Origin: Eopsaltria australis
Lineage: Eukaryota; Chordata; Aves; Passeriformes; Petroicidae
Reading direction: 5' to 3'
NCBI GenBank assembly: GCA_034509425.1
Contig: JAVTVJ010000118.1
Coordinates: 558,001 to 622,000 of the forward strand
DNA length: 64,000 bases
Shown one piece after another: positions 49,582 to 62,128 of the stretch. The number at the start of each line of letters is the position of its first letter. Position 1 is the first letter of the stretch. The notes beneath the pieces were generated by a model that ran no database searches, had not been told where the DNA came from, and saw only the letters and a list, made by a program, of their open reading frames with translations. Position numbers and translations under genes: made by a program.

Positions 49582-52500
49582 GCTTTGCAGAGTACTGAGT
49601 TCAGTTAATTATTTATAAAGTAAGGAACTTTGCAAGTGCTGGAAACTCCTAAAGGGATGCTCAGCCTTCATGAAGGTGGAGTTTTTGTGTGGCTGGACAC
49701 AGTTATGTGGCTGGATTCCCTGAGTTTGCTGCAGAACTGGAGAGGGCACTGTGGGCTCTGTTTTGTTTCCTAAGCCTACTTCACATAAAATCAAATGTTT
49801 GATGAATTTTAATACTTCATTTTCATTCCCTTTCAACCACAACATATCCCTGAAGTGCAGCTCACAGAAGTGTCATTGACAAAAAATGCAGCTCCTTATT
49901 TTGGCCTCTTCCTATTGAAGTACCATTGACTTTGATCGAGGCAGTTTTGAGTCTTGAGCCCTTTGTCACATAAAGAGGTTCAACGAAACAACTGTTAACT
50001 GACAAGCCACCTAAAAATGAAAAACTGTGTTTCTAAGGCACATAAAACCATTACAATTACTTATCATGTCTGCAGTCATATGGCTTTTAGTGTGCATATA
50101 ATTCACCAAGTGAATAAAGGCTCTATACAATTTCAGTGCAAAACATATGCAAAATTCAAAATCACCCCCTTTCCTTTCAGCTGTTTAAGTTCTTAGCATG
50201 TGTTTCTTATTTCCTATTTTCTTTTGCATACCTTTTAAAATTCTCAATGTGTTCCTCTGTAGAAAAGCTGTATTCTTATCCTGAAGTTCTGTAGTCTTTT
50301 GCCTGGCACTAGGAAATTATCTTATAGAGTTCCTCCTGGGTTGTTTTGTTGTTTGTTTGGCCTGTAAGGGAAGAAAGAGCATCTTGAAGAATGCTGCCTG
50401 TTTTGTGTGTGTGCCATGCAGAATAAAGAAAACAAGTGTACGGAGTCCGCAGGCTGGGAGTGTATCAGTTAATTAGTGGCTGGACATTGCTCGGTAGGAA
50501 GCCTGGCGAGGATTTTTTGTGCATGTGTGTATGTGTGTTGTCTGCTCCCTTTGATCACTTGTGTGGTAAATAGACATGCAGGGTAGCTATAGCAACATGT
50601 GCTGTAGGTTGGTGGGAACAGAGGGGATGGGAACCCCTGACAAAGGGTAGTTTGTTAGAGTTGTTGGTTCTGATTAGAAAAAGGTGGCACCAATCAGGGC
50701 ATTTAGAAACATCAGTTTTGCAAAACGCAAATGGATGTTATCAGTTTAAAAGTAATGCTTGTTTCTGTAGCTCTGCAAGAGTAGATCATGTGGAAGATTG
50801 GAGAGGAAGGGGGAGGGATAATAAAAAGCAGAAGCATAACCCTTTTACACTTTTAAATGTAAAAATATTCACACTGGATGTGCTTTTTCTGCACTCTCTT
50901 TGCAGTTTGCAAAAGAAGCATTTGTAGGAGCCAAATTCACACAGATGATGATACAAATAGTTGTGTTTTTAAAATATGGCTTCAGGAGGCACCGATGATA
51001 ATGTGAAGTAGTGCATCTGATCCATTACCTTTCCCTGATTTGTAGGAGCTCCGTGTACAATTTGGGATCCCAGAATCCTGTTCCTATTTCAGCAGCCTAC
51101 CTGTAGAGGTCAGACTTGAAGCTCTCAAAATCTTCTCATGATAGAATTTCAACCTAAAGCTATAAATATACATATCCATAGCCACTTTCCTCATTAACTT
51201 TATGTGGAATGCTTTTAAAATAATGTTGGTTTTTCAGTGTCAAGTTATTAGGTAACACCACGTTCTGCACTGATGAAAGCCTGAAGTACATCAAAATTCA
51301 GCTTCATTTCACGTCTTGAACAGAGCCCAACCTAAAGCTTTTATTAGTGCCTGAATTATTTAGATGTGTATCTCTGTCTCTATGATCCCCACTAGGCCTC
51401 CTACCTTTGATGAGATCTGTCTCCAGCTCCCTCCCTCCGGCCTGCCCAGCCCTCTGCTGTGCTGGCTGCCGGCTTCCCACTGCTGCCTGGTCTCAGGGCT
51501 TCCCCACTGGCAAGGGACAGGAAAGCAGGCACTGCCACAGGGTTTCAACAGCTTCTGAGTACTGCAAAAAGTTGTCAGACCTCAGAGTCCCTCCACAGAG
51601 TAGCACAAGAGGTAAGGGATCTGCTGGAGCCTGGGGTCAAGGAAAATGAAATGCTGGGAACAAGGAGCTTGCGGCGGTAAATGCTCAGGGCATATGCTGA
51701 AGCTCAAAGAATGCTTCAATATTTGGAGAAACAGTTTGATTTGTCTGTGGGTGAAGACTGAGCTGAGAGAAAGGAGCAGACCAGTATTCACATACAGCCA
51801 TGTTAATTGCCTTTTGGATGTGTGCTGGAGTTTGTTTGAACTGAATTTCAGACTTTGTAGGGCATTTCATTCTTTAGCCTGTTTTTGGTTCAAAGTCTTT
51901 ATTACAGTCGTGCAGCTCAGAGCTTGTAATGCTTTAGCAAGCTGTAAGGAATTACTGTATATCCCTGAGATCCCTGGCTTGCAGTGCAGAATCCAGCCTG
52001 TCTGAAAGCTGGGAAAAGTGCTAAAGGGTAGGAAGCTGATTCTGATCTCTTTTCTAAACAGTAAAAATAGTTCTTAATTCTTTAAAATTCTTTCCCATTT
52101 GCTGTCATGTCATGGTTGTTTATCATTAGTATTTATATCTTCCCAGGGGGATGTGGGAGGAGAAAAAAGCTGGCAAAGAGGCAATGTTTGTTTGGCCCAA
52201 AAGTTTTATCAACTTTGGTGATCACATAAGTGTTGAGATAACTGTGTGCAAGAACAATGTTAAGATAGTAAAACAAATAAAAGAAAGTCCAGGCTTTTAT
52301 TCCTGTAAAAGGAATAAAAGGACAGTAAATGAGGAGATCAGTGGGGCTTATAGGATTTTTTTATTGTAGTGTAATAGTCTTTAAGGAAAATATTTATGGA
52401 GGAATATTTTATGGCCCCAGAAAGGAGCTGGTGACACACTATGGCAGTCACTCTACATTTTGGGGCAGAAAGGCCAACATATTTCTCATGCCTTTAGTGG

Positions 52501-52791
52501 CAACAACATCTTCCCATCACTCCTCAGCCAGGCTGCCATGTGCTGCCCATGCACCTGTGGGGCTCCAGCGTCCCTCCAGCACCTGGTGTCCAAGCAGGTG
52601 CCCGTGACTAATGACATTAACTCATCTCTTTGGGTCTGCAGGTATTTAATTACTGAGCAGCTGCAGCAGGAGCTCAGAGAGACCCCCTCCCCACACACAC
52701 ACACCAGAGTGGTAGGGCAGACTCATTTGTGATTCTGGCAAGCTGAAGCACTTTGTAGACTAAGGTTAAGCAAGAGCTTGATGAGATGAGG
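49582..52791. other. Mixed DNA, no gene recognised
   Basis: No exon is identified. Near 49895-49965 TATTGAAGTACCATTGACTT and GAGCCCTTTGTCAC recall an ancient amniote interspersed repeat that contains CCATTGACTTCAATGGGAGC; this is tentative. A GC-richer patch lies at 51410-51540, with frames open on both strands and no recognised domain. Confidence 0.4.
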
Positions 52792-52803
52792 CCCCCCCCC
52801 CCC
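52792..52803. repeat. Poly-C tract
   Basis: Twelve C followed by ACACACC; a short homopolymer. Confidence 0.85.
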
Positions 52804-55800
52804 ACACACCATCTCTACTATCTCTCCCCTTTTTTTTTTTCTAACCTTTATTTAAGGCACTAGCTGAGACTGATGGTTTCTTTCAAGTGATACTGAGAAA
52901 TGAGTATTTTATGGCAAAATTGCTCTCAGAAAAAGTTCTATTGTTTTTTTCAGTTGTTATCCCACATGGAAACATGACACCTTTTGGTTTTTATTTTGTT
53001 TTGGTTTGGGGTTGTGCTTTTGTTTGGGGTGGGATTTTTTTTGTGTATTTTGGGTTTTTTTTTTTTCTTTTTAATTTGGCTTGTTTTGTGTATTAGTGTG
53101 GGGATTTTTCTTCCTGAGAGGTAATTGGAGACATTAAAAAAAAAAAAAAAAAAAAAGATGATGAAAACAAAAGGAAAAGAGAAACACTACACATTTCCAT
53201 ACATTTGTATTTAGAATTGGAGTTGCCAAATCTAGCCACTCCATCATAAGAACAGCCAACATCCCCGTTTCAAGGAACACTTCATCACCAAGCAAGTTTC
53301 AACACTTTTGGATGGGTTTTGTTTTTATCATTGGATTGTACTGCTTTTCTCTCCCTAATATTATGCCCTTATTGCAAAATCTATGTATTCATGGAAGATG
53401 TACACTCTATTGACAACTTCTCCTTTGTGGACCACCAAGGTCTGCCTCTGTCTCCTGCCTCCAGTTTTTTCCTCCTTTGTAACCAGCTCCAGCTCCCTGT
53501 GCAGCGAGGTCTCAGGCCGGTCTCTGGCTCCACCTCAGCTCTGGATGCAGGGATACAGACAGATCTCTCTCTTATTACTTGTGTTTCTGTTCTTGTTGGA
53601 ATCACAAGAGGTTGTAGGCAGAAGCCTACACAGCTCTGTTAATGACCTCACTGAAAAACATGCGTGTTGTAAATCTGATGTGCAGAGGAACAAGGAGAAC
53701 AGGGGAAGGGAAGGCTGGCCTGAGCAAGGAAAAGGACTGTTCCTTTCAGGGCAGGGCATATGCATAAAGCTTTTGGGCAGGGACACATCATTGTCAAGCA
53801 CAGACCAGGTTTCTCCATGGGATACCTGAGAGATTGTGTATTCCTGGGTTATTCCTTGTGTCAGATGCCATCGATACCAGCATGCATTTCCTCACTGGGA
53901 GATGTCAGCTACGTGGACCTTGTTTTGAATAACTTATGAAGCTTAGGTTTTGACCATACAGCTCAAAATTCACCCTATCCCACCAGCACCTATTGAAACA
54001 GGTAAAGGGTTAATGACATAATTTCTAACTGGAAAACCTCAGAATTATAGTTTAGACAGAGATTTCAAATTGGGATTTAAGCAGTTCAAAAGTGCACTGT
54101 ATTGTTTTGGTCTAATTAACACAACATGGTGATAAGACATTAAAGCAGAGTGACAACACTATACATTGATAACAGGGGACATTAATGCCTGGAGACACAG
54201 TCTACATTGTAAAAATCTGAAAAAAAAGGGCTTATTATGTTAGATAGGTCAATGTGATTTGACCTAGTTTTGCTTTGCTGCTTGGAAATTATGTCAGTAT
54301 TTGTTATGTCATCTCCTTGGATGAGCAATTTAACATTCTTTTTGCATTGCAGTGTTGTCCTAATATTTTATATATTTGTTCTCTAAAAGGATCCTTCAGG
54401 CTAATACTAGAGACCTGGAAAAAACTGATACAAAACAAAAACCTCCTGAAACCAGTTTCCCTTTTATATATGTTCTCTGTGCAACAAAAAGGAGTAAATT
54501 TAGTCACAGCAAAATTTTAGCTACAAATTCTGAAAAGTATCTCATTCCTTTTGTATTTAAAGCTCAATAAAGTTCATGAATACAAAATGACTGTGCTAAC
54601 TCATATAGCCATGTACACCTTTCCCATAGAGGTTTTTAATTGCCAAACTCAGCATTTTTAACTTTACCTAGATACTTAAGTAAAATAGAGTGGCTTAAAG
54701 GAACTGCACCGTATACTTTGCTGAAAGATAAGGTCTCATGCAAAGTCATCAATATTTCTCTTGGAAAGGATGAGGTGGTTTTTTTAATCTTCAACAAAAT
54801 CACAAATGCTTTCCTTTATGTTTTTGTTTACGCTGGTTTTTTTTCTCAGCTACCATCTGGACTTGCAAGGCAAGACTTGGCATTTGCCAGGAATCAAATT
54901 GTGGTACATCAGGGAACAACCAGGGGATCAGATGTTACTGTTCTTTGCTCTATTGGAACAATTTTGCTGTTACAGTATTTTAGTAATTGTTAGCAAAGGA
55001 AAGCTTCATCTCTTCCTTGGCTTTACCCCTCTTCTCACAGCTATGCCCCTTATTGTGTTTAACAAATGTAGGGTATGGCAAGGTTGCACCTTTTGCTTCT
55101 TAACATTTCTTGATCCAAAATGGGCAGCTCTGAAGCCTGAGTTTGATTCTGCTGAAGTCAGTGTTATTGGGGAGGTCAGGTGGATCCCCCATTCAAAGTA
55201 CTCTTTTATTGTAGTTATTCAAATACATCTTTTGTGACAAATGCTGAACAGATCAGGTGACAGTGTGAGAGTAAAATCAGGCTTTCTTTCCCAATTTTTA
55301 AAAAAAAAAATTAATTCCTATTTTCTTAAATAATAAGAAATTTGTTCTTGAGTTTTAGCATGAGCTTGCTCTTTGCAGTGTCAAAATATTTTAATGAGCT
55401 AAGTAAGAGCTGTACAAGTTCTTTACCATTTCTGCACAAATACATCTAATCTTCAAAAGGTCCTGCTTACTCAGAATTTTCAGCTCAAGTAAAATTTAAA
55501 ATTGTAATAGCTATCTGAATTCTTTGAGCATACTTCAGATGCAAATGCTCTTACATCCCTTGTTAACCAGATTAATTGGAACAAAAGCCCTATATGAATG
55601 AGTGTTCAGAGGTGCCTCTTCTTTGCTATAACATTTGCTCTTGATCCCTAATTAAGCCTTGTTACTGAAGGTTAAAAGATCCTCCCACAATTTAACTCTC
55701 CTTGAGTGTCTTGACTGCAAAAGAAACTGTCAGGGGAGAAGTCAGCTATTGCCTCCCATGTGCCTCCTCCTTTTAAACAGAGCTAAAGTGTAAACTACTT

Positions 55801-55934
55801 ATGAAGGATTAGCAATGGCTGGAAATAAATATCACATATCCCCAGAGAAGTAAAAAACTCACACATGAGGAAGATGATGGTTGTGGGCTGACAACAAAAC
55901 TCACACAGCTAGAAAGACTGAGCATGGATAGGGA
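52804..55934. other. AT-rich DNA with T/G-rich and poly-A tracts
   Basis: A T/G-rich low-complexity stretch lies at about 52980-53090 and an A21 tract at 53136-53156. Open frames of 107-148 codons at 53319-53829 and 54640-55237 overlap each other in different frames, show no domain and lack convincing splice sites. Confidence 0.45.
53136..53156. repeat. Poly-A tract (A21)
   Basis: Twenty-one consecutive A after GGAGACATT; no retroposon body is recognised upstream. Confidence 0.9.
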
Positions 55935-56720
55935 TACATGGAAAGTTCTCACTACACTCTGGAGATTATCTGGCCCAACTTTCTCTTCAGTACAGGTCGC
56001 TGCAGCAATTTCTTCAAACTATATTGAGAATTTCCAGCACATGAGAGTCCACTGCATTCCTGGGCAGCCTCTTCAATCTTCAGATGCTCTCATGGGAAAG
56101 ATTTTTTTTTCCTTCAATCCAGACAGAATTTGTCTTGCAGCACTTCGTGCCCACTGCCTTTTGTTCTGTCAGCAGGCATCCTTATCAAGAGAATAGCTCT
56201 GTTTCCTCTAAATTTTCAGATATTACAGGAGTGTGATTAGATCCCCTCTGAACCTTCTGTTCTCCAGTCTGAGTAACCTGTTTCCTTCAACCTTCCTTCA
56301 TATGTCAAGTGCTCCAACCCCCTAATAATCCCAGTGGCCTCTGTGGACCCTTCTCAACTTTTCCAGCTGAGAGGCCACAAGTGGTCACAGTATTCCAGGT
56401 GTGACCTTGTAAGCAGACTGAAATAGTCATATTTCTTGGGTTATTGACTGCATTCTTACTGGTGCAGCCCAGGAGGCTGCTGGCCACCTTCCCTGTCAGG
56501 ACAAACCACTGGCTCCCACTCAGCTCCCTGCCTGTCACTGCCCCCAGGACCCCTTCAGCAGAACTGCTGCTCCAGCCCATCAGACCTCAGCTCGTGCTGC
56601 CGCTTGGGATTACTTCTTTCCAAGTACAGAACATTACATTTATCTTTGTTTAAGCTCACATTATGGCTTAGTTGATAAAGTTACTTTACAGCCTCCAAGA
56701 GGGACTTCCTGACCAACCTA
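55935..56720 (-). mobile_element. CR1 LINE, 3' portion with ORF2-end remnant
   Basis: On the plus strand the order of blocks is the reverse complement of a CR1. First comes GAGATTATCTGGCCCAAC (the 3' UTR 'GAGATCATCTAGTCCAAC' block). TGGGCAGCCTCTTCAATCTT and a CACCTT/TTCC block follow, then CCTCTGTGGACCCTTCTCAA (the 'CCTCTGGACCCGCTCCAACAG' block), CACAGTATTCCAGGTGTGACC, and GGTGCAGCCCAGGAGGCTG. It ends near CCAAGTACAGAACATTACAT. The last blocks lie in the C-terminal end of ORF2 (reverse transcriptase protein). The coding remnant is interrupted and non-functional. The terminal ATTCTATG repeats at the 3' end are no longer clear. Old copy. Confidence 0.75.
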
Positions 56721-59700
56721 ACAAAACAAAAACAAGCCCCCAAATTTTCCCTTTTTAAGTTCATCTTATTGCATGATTGCTCACAAAGGGCTTTAGTTAT
56801 TTCTCAAGCATCATTTGTCTTTCTGGACCAGAAATCCTGGGGTATTAGATCATGGATTTAGTTTAATTTGTCTATTTTACTGATGTTTTTTATTGTGTGT
56901 TTCTATGAATTTATACCTCTAAATACTGTAGAGGAGTTAGCTTTGGGAAGACAGATTGTGTCATTTTAGTCTTGAAAATCTGGAAATTGTTACTGGAGAA
57001 AACAGGTTTATGGAGAAATGCGCTTTATTTCCCCATTTGTCTTGAGCTGATGATGTAGGTGTGTACTGAAAGAGGCTAATAACCAGTGCTGCTGATTTTT
57101 TTGCCTAACATTCCCTTGAGTTTTCAGACTAATTCCAGTACACTTTCTTAGTCCAATGATTTTTTTTTTTTTTAGCTTTTTGTATTGAGCCTTGCTGCCC
57201 CACGCCCTGACACTGCTCTAGGGTTTCTGTTACTGCCTCCTCACTTCTCTGTCCCCAGTTTTTTGGCCTCCTGTTTCTTCCCCAGATACCTGAGCAATAC
57301 CATATCCCTCAGAACTGTAAGATAAATGCACAGGGAAGAGAGGGGAAATGCTGTCTCAATCCCTTCCCTTTTTTAAATGTGCATTTAACCTCATCAGGGA
57401 GGTGTAATTCCTGGCTCTAGCAGTGTGAGGCTGGAAGTTTGATCATGACAAAGAAGAAAACTGGTTTTTTCCCCCCTCTCTTCCTGTCCTTCTAGCACTG
57501 AACTGGAATTGCAAATTTTTCTTGAAAAATCCTAAGATAGACAATCTATTTTAGCCTTTCTGAACATCTTTTGGCAGATGTTTGCGCCGTTGGTTGGGGC
57601 TATACCAAGAGAGTCTACGTGTGTTTATTTTTCTGAGGTACTTGGGGCAAAGGAAGGGGAAGAGAAATGAAAGAAAGGGGAAGGTGTGGCTGTTTGTGTT
57701 ATTCCTACATAATAGCAGGGGAAGCAGCTCTACTTTTCTTAAGAGCAGTACATTTTAAAATATCAGGGTGCATTCCTGAGACTAGACTAGGTTACTTAGA
57801 AAAAAAAGTACAGAAGAGAGGGACAGAGAGAGGCACAGAGGGAAAACAACTATGTGGGAGAGGAGACCAGGAGGAGCCTGTAGAGAAGGAAAAGATTGAC
57901 CATCTCTTTTCTTCAAAGTGCATTGGTAAAGCAGAGGAAGCAGTCTTTACCCAGAAATTGAGAATGAATCTTGTTCGGAAATCCTGAGGATGAAAACAGG
58001 ATTTTTTCAATGATACAAAGTCAGAACTTGCCTTGAGGAGCACAAATGAAAGAGAGAGGAATAGCACAGAAACTTCAAGAGCATGGAGACAAAGAGAAGA
58101 AAGGTAGAAGGCAGAAAGATAAGGAGGATAAAGAAGACCTCTGAAGTATTACAAAGGGGTTAAACACTTGCAACCTCCCGTTGAAACTGTCTGGCCTTTC
58201 TCTTCTTGAAAGAACCATTCCAAATGGTACTGGCTCTTCACATTTGCATTGCAGTGTAAAGGTGTGATAGGATGATCAATGGAGTTTTGTTCTATAAATC
58301 CTCTGGAAAACTATTTTCCTAGTAAGCTTTTCTTTGCAGCGTCTTTTTAAAATTCATAAGAGTGTTCTGGGGTGTTGGGTATTTTAATGTCTGAAAATGC
58401 AGCTAAAATATAAGGCTTAGTTTTCTGATCAAACTGCAAGGTTTCTGACTTTTTCAGTCTTGAAGTCATTACATAGTGTGTGCAAATGAATGTTCTCTAC
58501 CAGATGCTAAAACCTTGTGCGTGAGGGCTAGAGGTATGTGTAAAAAATTCAAATATACCAATAACTTTACACAACTTCATTTCTGAAATTTGTTAGCTGG
58601 ACTTCTGGGACAACATCAGTGTAAAAAATTCTGAGAATTATTTTTTACCATAAGGTGCTGTTAAAAAAGATCTTCATTCCAATTGTGAGAACATTACTAC
58701 TGATGAACTTGTAGGTCTTCCACTGTGTGAATAAAGACTCACCCTTCAGAAGTGACAATACCAAAACTTTCCCCCCACAATTTCATGACTGCAGTTCCAC
58801 AGGGAAAACTTTTTTGTAATAAAGATATTTGATGTTGTCATCTCAATAAAAGCTACTATGAAAGGTATATAATCTAAGTGGTAACATGACATGCTGTTCT
58901 TCAGGCCAGGCCTAAGTCCATCCATTGTAGCTGGAAGGTCCATGATAATTTATTTTCCCGGCTTTGCACTGTTTCATTTGAAAGTTCTGTGCAAAGACAT
59001 CCATAGGAGATTTAAAAGATGTGTTAATGTGCTGTGCAGTGCAGATCTACACTAAGTAGTATTGGGATGGCATATGCACTGCAGGAAATGAAACAAGCTT
59101 GGGGATTTGCTCATATTTACAATAGACATTTATTTACTTAGTGTGTTCTTTCTTGTGTAGGGTGAAAAGGTTACATATGTCTTCAGGTGATAATGGACAA
59201 ATTATTTAATTAATAGGGGTGATTTTGCTCCAAATCAGAAGGTCAAGAATCTTTGCCCAGTGTGTGGGAAAGAATGATACTCAGAGTGATTAACACCCAG
59301 AGGAAATTTCTGAGTTTATTTTGGCTGGCCTATAGTTGATAATTCCCTTGGCTAAAGGAATGCCCAGCTCCATGTCAGTCACCATTTCCAGAGCTTAACT
59401 TTGAATAGCAGTTATTGCTCACACATGTTGGACTTGTCAACTCTTGTTTCAGAAACAGGATGCAAATTGGCACATAGGTAAACTATAGTGTTTTGGGTTT
59501 TTTTTTTCTACTTCATTGTTGTTGAAAGACTCCAGTTTTTTTTAAAAAAAGGAAATATAGGAAGGTTCTTGGTATGTCTGTTTGTATGAATTAAAAGACT
59601 TCATGCCCCACTACTTTGTTATGTGGGCAGAAGAAGTATGACAGATCGAGGTAAGGAGAACAGGAAAAACAAATTCTGTTAGCTCAGAAGGGCAGAAGGA

Positions 59701-61354
59701 ACATCCACTCTCCAATCCTAATTATACAAATAATGAAATGAGTCATAGTCTCTCAGAAAATATTTAAGGGAGATGGTATAAAAGATCAAAAATCATAAAA
59801 GCCTCCAGAAGAGCTCAGAATGAGGGAGATAAATTGCTAGTGTTCTTGCACTAGCAGAAAGTTATTTGGGGGAATATGATAACAGGAAGTGGACAATGCT
59901 CATACTAAGAAAGGCTGCTCAATAAAATAATCTAAATGCCCATATCTGTTCTGGGAAGTTTCTGTCCAGACTCTAGAGGTATTACCAGTTTAACTCTGAG
60001 TACATAAAATACGTTGCCCATGTTTTCCAAAGATTCAGAGCATTTTATTTCAGTGGATGAAATAATTCACAGATGTTTTATCATGCCAAAACTTGGCCGT
60101 TGTTTAAAACATCATTTCAAAGGTTTGGTACAAGGTTGTATTTTTAATATTTTGCAGATTTATCTTTATCTTTTAAATGCAAATGTGCTGGGGCAGGAAT
60201 CCTGGACTTGGGTCAGTCTGTAGTCTGTTACATTTCCATATGTCCACACTGTGACTGAGGAGTTTATTATTCAGCTTGTTTGGGTGGTGACCTCAAACTC
60301 TCCCATCTAACAACATAGGCTGTTCTACTTTCATGTCAGCCACTATATGTCCTTTATTCACCTCGAGGGGAGGACACAGTCTGAGTCAATTTATGCTGCT
60401 AGTTTTCTAATACCCATTTATACTTCCCTCCAGAGTAGCCAGAAGTTCAGCAAAGTCTTCCTGCAGTTAAGTGGAAAGCATCAGGGAGCAGCTCAGATGC
60501 AGAAACCACAGCAACTCTAGGAACAACCACAGGAACTTCAGTCTGAAAACTGATGTGAAAAAACTGTGGAGTGAAAATTTTAAATACCTGAGTTGAACAT
60601 GAGTTTATCTGCCTTACTTAACTGGATTTTACATGTCTGGGTCCAAATCTGTGACTTATTACTTTTATCAAAGGGAGGAGATATATAAGAAGGGCACCTG
60701 CACAATCATGCCTTTCCCAAAAATACCTTGCATAATCTTTATCATCTGTGCAATCTGTCTTCACATGATGGATGGACTGGCATGCAGAGCTGAAGCCTCC
60801 TGGTACTATGTTGAATATTCACTTAACTAAGGAAGAAAAGTTAAGTGAAGGCTTTAAATAGATTGTGATAAAAGATAATTTGTAACATAGGTTTGATCTA
60901 GGCAGAACAATACAGAATAATGTAAATAATATTGAACGTTTGCTGTTCTCTGGGAAGTCAGGATAAGGGAAGGATTACTGTGTTAGTGTTTCAGCAAGGT
61001 CAATACAGCGTGAGGAAACAGGGTGTAGAGAAAAGGCATCTTCAGTAGGTAAAGAAAATAAAAAAAATCTCATGCTAGCCTTAAATCCAAGAGTACTCTT
61101 AGTTTGCTGTGTTCTCCCCTCCTCCTTATTTAAAGATATTAAAATGGAGGTGTTTGTTTTTTAAGACAGGAATAGTATTTACAAAATGAGACAGCAAAAG
61201 ATTATGCTGCCTATAAAAGACATACTTTTAAAAACCAACTTCAACAGAAAATCCAAATGTGATATTCCATAGATTTAAAAGAAGCTGTCCATAGGCATTT
61301 GCATATAATTAAACATTTGCAAGAAATTCAGTGACCCATTTAATATACATAAGG
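56721..61354. other. AT-rich DNA without recognisable genes
   Basis: No exon or CpG island is recognised. A T-run lies near 57161-57173. The segment 57640-58130 is purine-rich (GGAGAGAGG/AGAAGG), which explains the open frames of 91-106 codons there. The inverted repeat at 60818-60849 is listed separately. Confidence 0.5.
60818..60849. repeat. Perfect 11-bp inverted repeat, 10-nt spacer
   Basis: TTCACTTAACT (60818-60828), spacer AAGGAAGAAA, then AGTTAAGTGAA (60839-60849). Confidence 0.9.
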
Positions 61355-62128
61355 GAAGGGATACCACCCAGAGGGAGCTTGACAGGCTTGATGAGTAGAC
61401 CAATGTGAACTTGATTAAGTCAGGGCAATTCCCAGAATCAATACAAACTGAGGGATGAATGGATTGAGAGCAAGGCTGAGGAGAAGTACTTTGGGATGCT
61501 GGTGGATGAGAAGCTGGACATGAACTGACAATGTGTCCTTCCAGCCCAGAAGCCAAATGCTTCATGGGCTGCATCAAAAGCAAGTCGATGGAGGTGATTT
61601 TGCCCCTCTGCTCTGCTCTAGTGAGACCCCACCTGGAGCACTGCATCCTGCTCTGGGGTTCTCAAAACAGGAATAACATGCACCTGTTGAAGCAGGTCTG
61701 GAGGAGGGTCACAAAAATAATCAGAGGAGTGAAACAACTCTGCTGAGAGAATTGACATTGTTCAGCCTGGGAAAATAAGGCTCAGAGAAGGTTTTATTGT
61801 GACCTTTCAATAATTAAAGGGGGCCTACCAGACACCTGAAGATACCTATTTTACAAGGATGTGTGGTGATAGGACAAGGGGCAACAGTTTTAAATTGCAA
61901 GAGGGTGGATTTAGGTTGGCTGTAAGGAAGAAATTTTATATGATAAAGGTGGTGAGATACTCAAACAGATTGTCCAGATAAGTTTTAGATGCTCGATCAT
62001 TAGAAGTGCTCAAAGTCAGGCTGGAGGGGGCTTTGAGCCACATCATCTATTGATGTTGGTGCCCATAGTAGGGGTATTGGATTATATGATCTTTGGGTTG
62101 GATTGAAAAGACTTTCATTCTATGATTT
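61355..62128 (+). mobile_element. CR1 LINE, 3' portion with decayed end of ORF2
   Basis: The longest and clearest CR1 copy in the window. The 5' part encodes a degraded ORF2 C-terminus: GAGAAGTACTTTGGGATGCT, GGTGGATGAGAAGCTGGACA, CTGCATCAAAAGCAAGTCGA, AGTGAGACCCCACCTGGAGC and GGGTCACAAAAATAATCAGA all correspond to conserved CR1 blocks. It goes on through TTGTTCAGCCTGGGAAAATA, TGGTGATAGGACAAGGGGCA, AAGGAAGAAATTTTATATGA and GGTGGTGAGATACTCAAACA to GATTGAAAAGACTTTCATTC and a terminal CTATGATT. Frameshifts and stops break the reading frame (for example a TGA just after the DEKLDMN-like segment near 61527). It is 5'-truncated and immobile. Typical of Aves and other sauropsids. Confidence 0.9.

Noticed and set aside
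53383..53829. 148-codon plus-strand frame
   Set aside because: It overlaps two other open frames (107 plus, 88 minus) over the same DNA, is Leu/Ser/Cys-rich and has no motif.
54640..55237. Overlapping frames of 117 and 143 codons
   Set aside because: Mutually overlapping in different frames with hydrophobic, unpatterned translations and no exon boundaries.
61531..61746. 71-codon frame MCPSSPEAKCFMGCIKSKSM as a host gene
   Set aside because: This is the decayed C-terminal end of CR1 ORF2, not a host gene.
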